Shown one piece after another: positions 26,826 to 36,517 of a stretch of DNA of 64,000 nt. The DNA lies in contig NZ_CP121659.1 of the NCBI RefSeq assembly GCF_029714365.1, forward strand, positions 1,426,001 to 1,490,000. The letters run 5' to 3'. The position numbers and the translations under genes were made by a program. Below the pieces are notes generated by a model. That model saw nothing but the letters and a program-made list of their open reading frames with translations. It did no database searches and had not been told where the DNA came from. Numbering within the stretch: the first letter of the stretch is position 1; each line of letters begins with the position of its first letter. Source of the DNA: Sinorhizobium terangae (lineage in GTDB: Bacteria > Pseudomonadota > Alphaproteobacteria > Rhizobiales > Rhizobiaceae).

Positions 26826-27914
26826 ATGCAATTGGCGCTCATGTATGGGGGCCGGTCGGTCGAGCACGACTGGTCGATCGCGATGTACAATCACTTCGCC
26901 GACGTTCTCAACAGTGCTCCCGACATTTCACCAGTATCCATCTATTACATCGCACGTTCGGGGGAGCTGCTAAGGCTACCCCTGGATGGCAGCGTTCCCA
27001 AGCACGAAGAGTTTGCAGCGCGTGCAGAAACGCATCAGCTCGATTCTCTCGCTCACCTACTCAAGAGCGACGGGCATTTCGTCTTCTCACTTCTTCAAGG
27101 GCAGGACGGCGAGGACGGCCAAATTCAGGCGCTAGCTCAGTTCCACGACATTCCAGGCAGCTTTGGCGACAAGACTGCGGCGATGCTTGCAGCAGACAAG
27201 TACCTGCAATGTCTGATTGTAAATCGGCTCTGCGCCGACTTGACGCCCATTCCGACGGTCCACGTCTCGCAATGCAACCTCGAGCTTGGTATCGCAGCGG
27301 CCCTGCGGCAACTTTCTGGCTCGTGTGTCCTGAAGCCGAACACGCTCGGAGGTTCGTTCCATACGGAATGTGTGGACGCGCTCTCGGCGGACGGCCTCCG
27401 TTCCTATTCGCGGCGGATCGCTCCATATGACGCCTCCTTCTTGGTTCAGCGGCGAATTGTCGGAATGGAGTACACCTGCGGCGTTTTAATCGACCGCCAT
27501 AGCATTACGGCGCTTCCGGTCGCGCGGTTCAACAATCCCTCGGGCTTCCTCGGATATGATCAGAAGACGCAGAAAGGCAGCTACTCTGTCGAGTTTGACA
27601 TAGAGAACAGCCTTCAAACCCGTATCGCCGCGATCTCCAGGCAAATTGCTATGGAGTTCAGGCTCCACACGTTCGCCCGCCTCGATTTCATCGTCGACGA
27701 GGAAGAACGCATTCACTTCTTCGAAGTCAACGTGGTTCCGGGACTTACCGCAGGGAGCGTCTACCCCAAGATGCTCGCCGAAGCTGGTTTGGACTTGTGC
27801 CACGTCGTTCGGCTAGCTGCCTCCAATGAAGAGTACCACCGGCACCGGGAAGCGCTTCGCAAGACCGCCACGAGCCGCATCCGCTATGGACTACCAGTGG
27901 CCGCGGCAACCTAG
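26826..27914 (+). CDS. D-Ala-D-Ala-ligase-like ATP-grasp enzyme
   Basis: 362 residues of the Ddl family. The N-terminal part (LALMYGGRSVEHDWSI) matches the GGxSxEHxVS motif. The ATP-grasp core has VLKPNTLGGS, GMEYTCGVLI and, near the end, RLDFIVDEEERIHFFEVNVVPGLTAGSVYPK, which holds the metal-binding Glu/Asn of EVN. Such enzymes join two amino acids through an acyl phosphate. The divergence from housekeeping Ddl and the position between panD and an EamA exporter suggest a dipeptide ligase with a different substrate, possibly beta-alanine. The start follows GAAAGGGATCTGCC. There is no ddl-typical mur cluster nearby. Confidence 0.82.
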   Translation: MQLALMYGGRSVEHDWSIAMYNHFADVLNSAPDISPVSIYYIARSGELLRLPLDGSVPKHEEFAARAETHQLDSLAHLLKSDGHFVFSLLQGQDGEDGQIQALAQFHDIPGSFGDKTAAMLAADKYLQCLIVNRLCADLTPIPTVHVSQCNLELGIAAALRQLSGSCVLKPNTLGGSFHTECVDALSADGLRSYSRRIAPYDASFLVQRRIVGMEYTCGVLIDRHSITALPVARFNNPSGFLGYDQKTQKGSYSVEFDIENSLQTRIAAISRQIAMEFRLHTFARLDFIVDEEERIHFFEVNVVPGLTAGSVYPKMLAEAGLDLCHVVRLAASNEEYHRHREALRKTATSRIRYGLPVAAAT

Positions 27915-27989
27915 TCCCCTTCGCGCGTCCCGTTCGTGACCCTGGACTGTCGGTCATGGCATGAGACGCCTTTCAGCAGGTGATCCGAT

Positions 27990-28907
27990 ATGGACTCGAG
28001 GAACGCAATGAAAATACGCGCACATCCTTTTGGCAACCTTGTGCCGCCGGTGGCTACCGCTGTCGCCCTCATGGTGGCCGGATCGGCGCTCGCACCGCTG
28101 ATCGACGCTGCGGGCAAGAAAATGGTGGCCTCATACGCCGTCTTTCAGATCGTGTGGATTCGCTACGCTGTGCATGCTTTCACGACCGGTACATTGACGG
28201 CAGTTGGTCGGCAGGGGGTGGAAGCGCTCAAGCCCACCAAAGTGCAGCTTCTGAGAGGGGCCGCACAGTTCGGCTCAACTCTCTTTTTCATGGCGGCTCT
28301 TCGGACGTTGTCGCTCACCAGCGCTCTGGTGATCGTGTTCCTCGCCCCCCTTATCGTCGTCATCGTCAGATCAGCGCTTGGTTTGGCGGGCGCCGACAGG
28401 CGCAGCGTCCTGATTGCCGCGCTCGGGGCACTAGGCGTCCTCTTCGCCTACGCACCGCAATTGACCAGCTTCCAGCCGATTGGCGGGCTATGCGCGATTG
28501 TCGCGGCAATCTTGCTTGCACTGTACTTCTTGGTAACTGGGCATGTGGCCGCGACATCCGGCAGTATAGTCAATAGCTTTCATACAGCTTGGCCCGGCGC
28601 CGTACTAGGAGCGCCGTTTGCGCTGATTTCCTTTGCAAACCCGACAGCACCCGACTGGCTGATCCTGATCGGCATGGGTCTAACGTCGGCGCTTAGTCAC
28701 TTCCTCGTCTCCGCCGCCATGCGGACGCCATTCTCGAGCTCGATCGCACCTGCGGCCTACGTCGAAGTCCCTGCCGGCGCATTCTACGCCGCACTGCTCT
28801 TCGGACATTATCCGACCCCTTCAGAGATCATTGGCGGGGTGATGGTCGTGGTTGCTGGCATGTGTATTGCTCTCCATCTAGGCCGCGGAAAGTCTCCTGG
28901 CCCATGA
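27990..28907 (+). CDS. EamA/DMT-family transporter
   Basis: 305 residues with about ten transmembrane helices in two EamA repeats, the second ending AAYVEVPAGAFYAALLFGHYPTPSEIIGG. Family members include exporters of amino acids and small metabolites. A start at 27990 (after AGGTGA) or at 28008 (after GAGGAA) is possible. Its place directly after the ATP-grasp ligase (75 bp) suggests export of that enzyme's product. Confidence 0.88.
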   Translation: MDSRNAMKIRAHPFGNLVPPVATAVALMVAGSALAPLIDAAGKKMVASYAVFQIVWIRYAVHAFTTGTLTAVGRQGVEALKPTKVQLLRGAAQFGSTLFFMAALRTLSLTSALVIVFLAPLIVVIVRSALGLAGADRRSVLIAALGALGVLFAYAPQLTSFQPIGGLCAIVAAILLALYFLVTGHVAATSGSIVNSFHTAWPGAVLGAPFALISFANPTAPDWLILIGMGLTSALSHFLVSAAMRTPFSSSIAPAAYVEVPAGAFYAALLFGHYPTPSEIIGGVMVVVAGMCIALHLGRGKSPGP

Positions 28908-28992
28908 CGGGTTCCCCGAGTGTTCGGACAGAGGCCGAAGTGCGCACAAATCGAAATCAGGTATTAATTTGCAGAGACGAGGTCCATTGATC

Positions 28993-29700
28993 ATGCTGAA
29001 CAATAATAGCAAACAAAGGAGAATAGCTCTGGTTGGCGGCGTAAGCTGGGCGTCATCGGCCGAATATTACAGGCGTCTGAACATAATTCTAACCGACTCG
29101 GATGAGCCTGGGCTCGTCGCAGTGGACCTGAACTTTAAACACGTGCTGGAGGCTCAAGAGCTGAATATATTTGAAAAAGAAATGGAGTTGGTCAGCGACG
29201 GCATTTCGCGTGCGGCGCGCGCCGGAGGAGAAATTATACTGGTATGCTCGAACACTACGAGCAGGACACTAAATAGTGTCGCCCATCCAGACGTAGAGGT
29301 CATCAGCTTGATCGACTGCGTCTCATCTCACCTTGATGAATTAAAGTACACGGAAACCCTTCTTCTGGGGACGCGATATACGATGGAACGCGACTTCTAC
29401 CGGTCGGCGATGCAGCGACAGGATAGGAAAATTAGAATTCCAGAAGGTGATGATCGCAAGAAAATCCACGGCATCATATACGATGAATTATGCAGAGGCA
29501 AAATTCTGCACACTTCAAAGCAATGGTTTCGCGAAATGCTTGAGTTTTACACCGCCAAGTTCACCAAGCTTGATAGTATTATACTTGGCTGCACCGAGCT
29601 TTCATTGCTGGGAATGCCGGAAACGGTTAATCAATGCGCTGTGATCGACACCATCGCCGTTCACATTGACACTGCTCTTCAAGTGGCATCGATTGCATGA
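28993..29700 (+). CDS. Aspartate/glutamate racemase-family protein
   Basis: 235 residues. The two catalytic Cys motifs are LVCSNTTSR and LGCTELSLLGMP, as in cofactor-independent Asp/Glu racemases. The start IALVGGVSWASSAEYYRRLN is the family's first strand-loop. Codon use is clearly more AT-rich than in its neighbours (many AAT, ATA and AAA codons), which suggests separate acquisition. It ends the panD/ligase/exporter group and could supply a D-amino acid for the ligase; the exact substrate is not readable. Confidence 0.88.
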   Translation: MLNNNSKQRRIALVGGVSWASSAEYYRRLNIILTDSDEPGLVAVDLNFKHVLEAQELNIFEKEMELVSDGISRAARAGGEIILVCSNTTSRTLNSVAHPDVEVISLIDCVSSHLDELKYTETLLLGTRYTMERDFYRSAMQRQDRKIRIPEGDDRKKIHGIIYDELCRGKILHTSKQWFREMLEFYTAKFTKLDSIILGCTELSLLGMPETVNQCAVIDTIAVHIDTALQVASIA

Positions 29701-29932
29701 ACTCCACCTTAACGGAGCCAAGTGGGAAGTCGTGAATACTCGGGAAAGCCGGTCGACGGAGCCACGGTCGCCCGGTGGAAGCTATCGAGCAGGAGGCTGT
29801 ATCAAGAAGCTCCCATAGGCCGCGTGATCGGGAGACGGTCTCGCGCCAACGAAAGAGTAGCTCGGGACCGCGAAATTGGGCGTGCCGAAGCCACCTTCCT
29901 GGGAGCTAGGGAGCGCGACCTGCGAAAGGCGG

Positions 29933-30907
29933 CTAGCAACCGTCTCCCATATACTGGATTACAATGTCGTCAATCGAGGCATCCGCTTCCAATCCGATAC
30001 GAGAGGCCTTGCGTAACGAGAACTGTGTTGGCCAGGTAGTTACGATGCCTCTCACGAAAGGATCCGGCTGCCATCTAACCCGGTTCGCCACCGGTGTGCC
30101 CGCAACCCTTGCAAGTGCATCGACGAGATCCTTTGCGGTGCAGCTCAGGCCCGCCATCATCACCGATCGATTGCGGCCCCAGGCCTCATCGGGAGCATCG
30201 TGCCCCACGATCAATCCTTCAATCGCCTTTAGAGGAGACAGCACAAAGCCGCGATCTTCGGGTGCAACTGGGCAAGCATAGTCGACGCCGTTGAGGGGCT
30301 CTCGTATTATGGCGCTTGCCCAGGACGAAGCGGCAGTATTGGCGCCTCCTGGACGGACGGCAATGATTGGCAGCCGCAGAGAGCGGCCGTTAATAAAACC
30401 CTTTCGGGTGTAGTCGTTCACAAGAAGCTCACCGATCGCCTTCTGAACGCCATAGGAGCTTTCGGGCGTTATGTGGTATTCGTCCGATACAATCTCCGGC
30501 AGGTCTCCCCCGTAGGTGGCAATCGAGCTCGTGAAGACGAACCGCGGGCAGCCGCCCGTTCGCCTCGCGGCCTCCAGCAAATGGATCGTGCCGGTCAGAT
30601 TTGCCCTCATGCCGGCGTCGAAGTCCTGCTCGGCCCCTCCGCTGACCAGGGCGGCTAGATGAAATACGCTCTCCGGATTGTCTGCAAACAGCAGAGCGAC
30701 GAACTCTGGATCCGATATATCACCGCCGCGGTAGGATACTCTTTCGTCTGCGGGCAGCCCGGTGGGCTCCACGAGTATGTCGGTCGCGACAATCCGAGAA
30801 ATCGGCGCGACCTTGCCGCTCGCCCCCACTAAGCTGCCCTGGGCCAAGAGCGCTTCGATCAATCGTCTCCCGAGAAAACCACAGGCACCCGTCACAAGAA
30901 TACGCAT
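29933..30907 (-). CDS. denD: NAD-dependent epimerase/dehydratase, DenD-like
   Basis: 324 residues, extended short-chain dehydrogenase fold. The NAD site is VTGACGFLGRRLIEALL, and the active-site Tyr/Lys pair is in SSYGVQKAIGELL. The stretch NDYTRKGFINGRSLRLPIIAVRPG is characteristic of D-erythronate dehydrogenase (DenD). The start follows GAGGAG, 12 bp after the racemase gene, so both are one operon. Substrate specificity by name is from motif resemblance; a related hydroxy-acid or amino-acid dehydrogenase is possible. Confidence 0.8.
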   Translation of the reverse strand: MRILVTGACGFLGRRLIEALLAQGSLVGASGKVAPISRIVATDILVEPTGLPADERVSYRGGDISDPEFVALLFADNPESVFHLAALVSGGAEQDFDAGMRANLTGTIHLLEAARRTGGCPRFVFTSSIATYGGDLPEIVSDEYHITPESSYGVQKAIGELLVNDYTRKGFINGRSLRLPIIAVRPGGANTAASSWASAIIREPLNGVDYACPVAPEDRGFVLSPLKAIEGLIVGHDAPDEAWGRNRSVMMAGLSCTAKDLVDALARVAGTPVANRVRWQPDPFVRGIVTTWPTQFSLRKASRIGLEADASIDDIVIQYMGDGC

Positions 30908-30919
30908 CTATGACACTCC

Positions 30920-31621
30920 TCAATTCTGCTTCAGTGCCGCATGGACCGTCGCCTGCGCCAGGGCGACACAGGGATCGATCAGCGGCACATCCAATTCGGC
31001 GATCGGGCCGACCAAAGAAATTTCCGAGCAGCCAAGAATGATCGCCTCCGCTCCGCTCTGCGCTAGGTCGCTGACCATCCGAAAGATCTCGCTTCGAACC
31101 TCGACACTCCGATCGCCGGCCTTGATCCGAGCGAGCGCATGCATCAAGTGCTCCTGATCGCCGGCCGCCTGCAGCATGGAGGTCAGTCCGCAACCGGCAA
31201 GCCGCTCCTGATAGATTTCGGACTGCAAGCAGCCTTTCGTCCCTAGCAGGCCAACCCGTGTACATCGGGGGAAATCCGACCGGATACTCCTTACCGTTTC
31301 CTCGATCATGCTGATGAAGGGGACGGAAACCGACGCTTTCAGCTCGCGCTCATAGACATGGGCTGCATTGCAAACCATGACGATGAGGTCCGCCCCGGCG
31401 CTCTCGAGACGTTTGGCGTTCTCGACAAGCGCGGCCGCCGCACCTGGGCCGGTGCCAAGTATAGCGGCATTGATATCGGGGACCTTCGGATTGCAGTCGA
31501 CGAGCATGTGAAGATGGTCGCGCTCGCTCTCTATCGGCGTCAGCTCCAACACCGAGTTCATGAAGGCGATAGTGGCCATGGGGCCAAGCCCGCCAATGAT
31601 TCCGACCGTCTTTTGCGACAT
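30920..31621 (-). CDS. Aspartate/glutamate racemase-family protein
   Basis: 233 residues. The first Cys motif is MVCNAAHVY and the second is ILGCSEISLV; the start VGIIGGLGPMATIAFM is typical of the amino-acid racemase subfamily. Unlike the AT-rich racemase at 28993, base composition here matches the neighbours. It is followed by the DenD-like gene and preceded by LysR on the same strand, which suggests LysR control or a shared transcript. Confidence 0.9.
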   Translation of the reverse strand: MSQKTVGIIGGLGPMATIAFMNSVLELTPIESERDHLHMLVDCNPKVPDINAAILGTGPGAAAALVENAKRLESAGADLIVMVCNAAHVYERELKASVSVPFISMIEETVRSIRSDFPRCTRVGLLGTKGCLQSEIYQERLAGCGLTSMLQAAGDQEHLMHALARIKAGDRSVEVRSEIFRMVSDLAQSGAEAIILGCSEISLVGPIAELDVPLIDPCVALAQATVHAALKQN

Positions 31622-31762
31622 GCCACCCTCCCACTCGAGTACTTAGCCGCAGGACACGGAGCGCACCGATTTTCGCCGCCCGTGCGGCCACTATGCCGCT
31701 GGTGGTAACGAGGAAAATCCAGTGCGTCCAATTATCTTACATACCACCGGTCATTAGCCCTT

Positions 31763-32689
31763 CTAATATGTTCGACCTTGATCAGCGGTCATTCTGTCCT
31801 GAAGCCAGTCGATGAACTCCCTGATGTGGGGGGGCGGGACGTCCGACTGGGTCGAGATGAAGTACTTCATCGTCTCGACGTTCTGGTTTTCGGCCAGTGG
31901 AACGAGTTGGCCCGCTTCAATGTAAGATTTCACGAGCAATGCCCGGCCCAAGGCGATGCCTTCGCCATTTATGGCCGATTGGTAGGCAAGGTGCGCGAGG
32001 TTGAAGAAGCGGTCGCGCGTGGGGATTCGCCAAGGGCTGCCATGTCTTTGCTGCCACAAGGACCATTCTTCTGCCGGTGCCATCGAGTTCGGCCAGGGCC
32101 TCGCGTCATGCAAAAGAACCAGTTCATGCAACTCCTTGCGTTCGATTTTGCGTTTGAGGCCGGGTGAGATAACAGGAAAAAGAGGCTCGACGCACTCGAA
32201 GACGACATTTGTGCCCGATAACGGTGAAGGTCCATATCGGATCACAACATCGAAGTTCTCGGAGATCATGCGGGCCGTATCCAGTTGGCGCATCTCTACA
32301 AACATTCGCACGTCGATATCAGGGTGCTCATTCGTAAACTCAGCCAACCGAGTCGTAAGCCAGCCCAGAGTAAGGGATGGGGTAGAGTTGATGTTGAGGC
32401 TCGGCATTGACATGGACCTTGCCAATTCAACGAGACATTTCTCAATATTTTCGAAGCCGGAACTGCACGCACGAAGCAGTAGTGTCCCCGCATGTGTCGC
32501 CCGTATACCGCCTCGCTCCCGCTCGAACAGCTTTAGGCTGAGGCGCGCCTCCAATCGCTGGATGCGTTGCGTGACGGCGCTTTGCGTGATCGAAAGTGCC
32601 TCGCCCGCGCGACTAAAATTCGCTGTTTCCGCGGCCACTTTAAATATCCAAAGATCAGCGACGAGGCTGGCATCCAGCTTGTTCAACAT
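31763..32689 (-). CDS. LysR-family transcriptional regulator
   Basis: 308 residues. The N-terminal winged helix is clear: AAETANFSRAGEALSITQSAVTQRIQRLEARLSLKLFER. The effector domain (from about 90) resembles GcvA-type regulators (FDVVIRYGPSPLSGTNVVFE). The start at 32689 follows GAGGGGGAT. It lies upstream of the racemase and diverges from kbl with 339 bp between, so it may control both sides. Confidence 0.93.
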   Translation of the reverse strand: MLNKLDASLVADLWIFKVAAETANFSRAGEALSITQSAVTQRIQRLEARLSLKLFERERGGIRATHAGTLLLRACSSGFENIEKCLVELARSMSMPSLNINSTPSLTLGWLTTRLAEFTNEHPDIDVRMFVEMRQLDTARMISENFDVVIRYGPSPLSGTNVVFECVEPLFPVISPGLKRKIERKELHELVLLHDARPWPNSMAPAEEWSLWQQRHGSPWRIPTRDRFFNLAHLAYQSAINGEGIALGRALLVKSYIEAGQLVPLAENQNVETMKYFISTQSDVPPPHIREFIDWLQDRMTADQGRTY

Positions 32690-33028
32690 GTCGTATCCCC
32701 CTCAACGGAGCGACTGGAGTATTGATTGATCATCTGCGATAGGCCGGCACGGCGGAACGAAACAGCGTCTGATCTCACACTAGCGTCCACCTTATTAGGC
32801 ACGCTAATATCACGGAACAGGAATAGTAATTCGACCGCTTTTTGCAAGGGGGGTAATGTCGACGCTCGGGATGGGTGAGGTAATCGACTGGTCCCCTTCC
32901 CCACCAGAGCGTCCAGCTCGTCTGATGTTGGGTGGAGACGGGACACGTGCTGCGCCGAACGGTTCGAACAAACATGTGCAGCACAGTCGCTCGCGCTTAT
33001 GGTCGAGCTCTTTGCAAAGGGGAAGAAG
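32690..33028. promoter_or_regulatory. Divergent intergenic region between the LysR gene and kbl
   Basis: 339 bp without a supported gene; short frames on both strands are not convincing. By position it must hold the promoters of both divergent genes and probably LysR-binding sites. I could not pick out one clear T-N11-A palindrome with confidence. Confidence 0.45.
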
Positions 33029-34216
33029 ATGACAGCAATCTTTCTGCCATATCTTAGGAAGGAACTGGCCTCCCTCCAGGAGTCCGGCCTTTACAGGTCG
33101 GAGCATATCATCACGTCGCCGCAAGCCGGCGAAATAGCCATTGCGAGCGGTGAGCGGGTACTGAATTTCTGCGGCAACAACTATCTAGGCCTGGCCGATA
33201 ATCCGGAGCTGGTCGAGGCGGCGAAGAGAGCACTGGAACGCTACGGTTATGGTATGGCCTCCGTCCGATTTATCTGCGGCACGCAGGAGGAGCACAAGCA
33301 ACTTGAGGCGCGTATCTCCTCCTTTCTGGGGCTGGAGGACACGATTCTCTATTCGTCTTGCTTCGACGCCAATTGCGGGCTGTTCGAGACACTGCTGGGC
33401 GATGAAGACGCGATCATCTCGGACTCACTCAATCATGCCTCGATTATCGACGGCGTGCGGCTGTCGAAGGCCAAGCGCTTCCGTTACGCGAACAACGACA
33501 TGAGCGCTCTGGAGGAAGAGCTGAAGAAAGCTGAGGAAAGCCGCTTCAAGCTGATCGCCACCGATGGCGTCTTCTCCATGGACGGCATCGTCGCCAATCT
33601 CGGTGGCATCTGTGATCTCGCGGAGAAGTACGGTGCGATGGTAATGGTCGACGACAGCCATGCGGTTGGCCTTCTCGGCAAGCACGGCCGCGGTTCGCCG
33701 GAATACTGCGGTGTCGAAGGCCGAATTGACATCGTCACGGGCACCCTGGGCAAGGCGCTCGGTGGTGCATCAGGCGGCTACACCTCGGCCAGAGCAGAAG
33801 TAATCGATTGGCTCCGGCAGCGTTCTCGGCCTTACCTGTTCTCCAATACGCTGGCGCCGGTGGTTGCGGCGGCTTCGTTGAGAGTACTCGACCTGATCGA
33901 GAACGGAGACGAACTGCGAACCAGGCTACGCGGCCATGCCGAATTCTTCCGTCGCGAGATGACGCAGCTCGGATTCTCCCTCGCTGGAGCCGGACATCCG
34001 ATCATTCCGATAATTCTCGGGGATGCAAAGCTGGCGCAGGATTTGGCGATGCTCATGCTAACTAAGGGCATCTACGTTGTCGGATTTTCGTTCCCAGTAG
34101 TGCCACGGGGGCAAGCCCGAATCCGAACGCAGATGACCGCCGCACATTCGCGGGCCGACATCGAACGGGCGATTGTGGCTTTTGCTGAAGCAGGACGAGA
34201 ACTCGGAATCATTTAG
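33029..34216 (+). CDS. kbl: Glycine C-acetyltransferase (2-amino-3-ketobutyrate CoA ligase)
   Basis: 395 residues, alpha-oxoamine synthase family of PLP enzymes. It splits 2-amino-3-oxobutyrate, from threonine oxidation, with CoA into glycine and acetyl-CoA. Motifs: [46 protein letters not shown], and the PLP lysine in [16 protein letters not shown]. The ATG at 33029 follows AAGGGGAAG. No classical threonine dehydrogenase gene is adjacent; the DenD-like SDR across the LysR gene could be looked at as a partner, but this is only an idea. Confidence 0.95.
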   Translation: MTAIFLPYLRKELASLQESGLYRSEHIITSPQAGEIAIASGERVLNFCGNNYLGLADNPELVEAAKRALERYGYGMASVRFICGTQEEHKQLEARISSFLGLEDTILYSSCFDANCGLFETLLGDEDAIISDSLNHASIIDGVRLSKAKRFRYANNDMSALEEELKKAEESRFKLIATDGVFSMDGIVANLGGICDLAEKYGAMVMVDDSHAVGLLGKHGRGSPEYCGVEGRIDIVTGTLGKALGGASGGYTSARAEVIDWLRQRSRPYLFSNTLAPVVAAASLRVLDLIENGDELRTRLRGHAEFFRREMTQLGFSLAGAGHPIIPIILGDAKLAQDLAMLMLTKGIYVVGFSFPVVPRGQARIRTQMTAAHSRADIERAIVAFAEAGRELGII

Positions 34217-34526
34217 CCGAGCTGTGAACCGGGAAGCCGGGGCCTGAAACCGGGAAAAAGTGGCAAATCGAGCCTGTCCCTGCGATAGATGAGAATTTCA
34301 ACTTCTGATAAACCACTGTTTCATGGGCTGCTAATGCAACGCAGGGGGAATCTGTTGCGTCTATCAGATTACTCGGCTCACGATCTACGCGAAGAAGTCG
34401 AGGGAAGCCATAATGCCGCGAATCGAGTACAATCACAATCTGATGCTGCGCATCGGCGGCGAGCTGCGAGATCTCCTCTTCCTCGAATACAGGGCTACCG
34501 AGTGTAGCCACGTCAAACCGTGGGCG
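34217..34526. other. Spacer after kbl with two opposing weak frames
   Basis: A minus-strand frame (34209-34511, GTG start, ATLGSPVFEEEEISQLAADA...) and a plus-strand frame (from 34413, MPRIEYNHNLMLRIGGEL...) both look partly protein-like. Neither has a convincing ribosome-binding site or a family match, so I do not call a gene. Confidence 0.3.
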
Positions 34527-34799
34527 TCAGCCCAACGAATATTTCGTCCGTGCTTCTGCTGGCGGTGCAAACCGCGGCGCACCGCTGGCCTCCGAGGGGA
34601 AGTCTTCGGACAGATCCCACAGTCGACCTGTGAGACTTTGGTCGAGTAGCGGGGCACTTGAAAGATAAGCGTCCACTCTGCGCGCAATCTCCTCATCTGA
34701 CGGAAGGTCGATGTCTGCACGTGAACTGCTACCACGCGATCGGTTGGGGCGGCTTGCCTGGGTGGTCATAAACTGAGTGGTGAACCGTGACTTTTTCAT
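34527..34799 (-). CDS. Hypothetical 90-residue protein in an operon with a GNAT protein
   Basis: A small protein with a basic start (MKKSRFTTQFMTTQ) and an acidic helical middle (LPSDEEIARRVDAYLSSAPLL). It begins 7 bp after the stop of the GNAT-like gene, behind GAGAAG, so the two are co-transcribed. GNAT toxins are usually paired with a small antitoxin of this size, but the order here (GNAT first) and the absence of a clear ribbon-helix-helix make that uncertain. Confidence 0.55.
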   Translation of the reverse strand: MKKSRFTTQFMTTQASRPNRSRGSSSRADIDLPSDEEIARRVDAYLSSAPLLDQSLTGRLWDLSEDFPSEASGAPRFAPPAEARTKYSLG

Positions 34800-34806
34800 C
34801 GTCTTC

Positions 34807-35370
34807 TCATATTTCCTTCATGCAGTAAGGCATATTGGACTTGGTGGTTGCAAGTCGAAAGCCAAGATCCTCGTATATTGGTATTGCCGCCGTGACTGGG
34901 CGATAGAAGATCAAGTTTTGGCAGGCGAAAATCCATCCAAACGCCATTCCGATTTCCGCTGCACAATAAGCGACTCTCGCCTTCAACGCATGGCTTACAT
35001 CGGGAGATCCTTCAAGTAGGTCGATCCTCAAAAATTCTCTGCCCTTTGACGCGCATCCGACTAACAATCCACAGAGCTGACCATTGCTCCAGATAGCCGC
35101 GTCTGTCCGTCGATAAGTCGTCCTCCACCCGGCCATTTCCCTGATCCAGTCCCAGTCGTAGATACGATCCGCGTGGCCTTCCCAGTTTGTCCGCCAAGCA
35201 CTTAAAGCCGACTTGTCGACCGGAGTGACGTGTATGTCGCACCCGATGTATGATTTTCCGGAGTCGTCCAATCGTCCTGCGTCGATCAGTTCTTGCAGCC
35301 TGGCTTGAGCCGCAGCACGCGCCGCAGCACGCATGGCGTTGTATCGGTCGGTTGTAAAGTGATAGTTCAC
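34807..35370 (-). CDS. GNAT-like acetyltransferase-fold protein
   Basis: 187 residues. The middle and C-terminal parts alternate strands and helices in the GNAT order (AAIWSNGQLCGLLVGCASKGREFLRIDLLEGS, then a helix, then PIYEDLGFRLA near the end, resembling the terminal GNAT strand pair). The acetyl-CoA loop is not obvious. An N-terminal Ala-rich helix (AMRAAARAAAQARLQELID) precedes the fold. The substrate cannot be told; it may be a toxin or a small-molecule modifier. Confidence 0.6.
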   Translation of the reverse strand: MNYHFTTDRYNAMRAAARAAAQARLQELIDAGRLDDSGKSYIGCDIHVTPVDKSALSAWRTNWEGHADRIYDWDWIREMAGWRTTYRRTDAAIWSNGQLCGLLVGCASKGREFLRIDLLEGSPDVSHALKARVAYCAAEIGMAFGWIFACQNLIFYRPVTAAIPIYEDLGFRLATTKSNMPYCMKEI

Positions 35371-36242
35371 GATGACTTCCTTGGATCAGTACAGTACGCG
35401 CAGTTACCGCAAAACTCACAACTGCACGTTAACGTGGTCCAAGGACGAGCCCAGAGCGCGCTCGTCCGCGGTTTTTCGAAGGCTTTTCGATGGGGGCCGT
35501 GCCGAGACAATGCGGTGAGTGCCGGTGTCGGCAGCTCTCAGACAGTGAGTTCAATGCTTGAGAACTGCGCGACTTTCTATGGAACAATGCCGAAGCCTAC
35601 AACCGACAAGTGCCTGTTGAGCGCTATAAGATGTCTTCGGACGCCACGCCGAAGAACTGGCATTCCTTCCGCGTCCGCCAACGTAGGCCAGCCCTCGCCC
35701 ATACGCGGGGCGAACAAGAAACCGCCGAGTTGCTCCGGGAGGCGTCGTCGATGGCTTGACCCCGGCAATGACGAAGCTGTCGCGGCGTGTGAGAGGCGGG
35801 GCGAGAGAGACGTACCCGACGGACCGTTTAGCAGCTTGCAAAGGCGATCCTCAGGACGAGACGCTCGTCTACGGTGGCTGACGCCCGTCCCGATGACCTT
35901 TCTCACCGGCGTCCTTTTCGATGACGAGGGTAGGATCTTCGTCATGAATTGGGATAGGACTCGGCGAAGCCTGGAAGGCGGTGACGACCGGTCAGCGCTT
36001 TCTGCTTGAAGGATTCGAGGAACTCGAGAATACGCCGGAGGTGGTGCTCCAATCTCCGCGTCCTACCAGGTCCGAGAACATAGCGGCCACTTTCAATCTT
36101 CCGGTGGCCCGGCTTTCGTTGGCTGACCTGAACTCGTCGCATTGGGGCAGCCGCCATAGCAAGCCGTCGCAACTCAGATTGAAGTCGAACCCGCGCCGTG
36201 AGGTCGACGAGAGCTTGAAGAGACTTGAGTACGGATTTGCAG
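35371..36242. other. About 870 bp without a supported gene
   Basis: Frames on both strands are short and Arg/Ser-rich. Pieces such as WLDPGNDEAVAACE and MTFLTGVLFDDEGRIFVMNWD (plus strand, different positions) look like fragments of lost genes, but I cannot assign a family. Confidence 0.35.
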
Positions 36243-36416
36243 TTAACGTGCGGCCGTCTTGGGGCCCTTTAGGTCGGCGTCGCGAATTACATAGGGTCCC
36301 CGAAGGGTCTCCGGTCGCCGTAGAACGTTTTCGACGGCTTTCAACATGATGTTACGCAACTCGTCTCCACGCTCTTTGCTTGTGGATGTTTCCCGTCCAG
36401 CTACGTTCGCATTCAT
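36243..36416 (-). CDS. Hypothetical 57-residue protein divergent from the dCTP deaminase gene
   Basis: MNANVAGRETSTSKERGDEL... followed by a helix (LRNIMLKAVENVLRR) and a short tail. The ATG at 36416 has a strong GGAGG 8 bp upstream, which is the main support. It diverges from the anti-phage dCTP deaminase with 101 bp between. It could be a regulator or accessory factor of that gene, but nothing in its sequence shows this. Confidence 0.5.
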   Translation of the reverse strand: MNANVAGRETSTSKERGDELRNIMLKAVENVLRRPETLRGPYVIRDADLKGPKTAAR

Positions 36417-36517
36417 GTCCACACCTCCACGATCACCCCGACTCGAATATACATCGAATAGTAGGGCCACGATATGATAATTGCGCCCAGTCCTAAAGTT
36501 CCCGTTAAGGAGTCCTA

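Noticed and set aside
32683..33124. Short minus-strand frames in the LysR/kbl intergenic region
   Set aside because: No good starts and no family match; the region is more likely to be regulatory.
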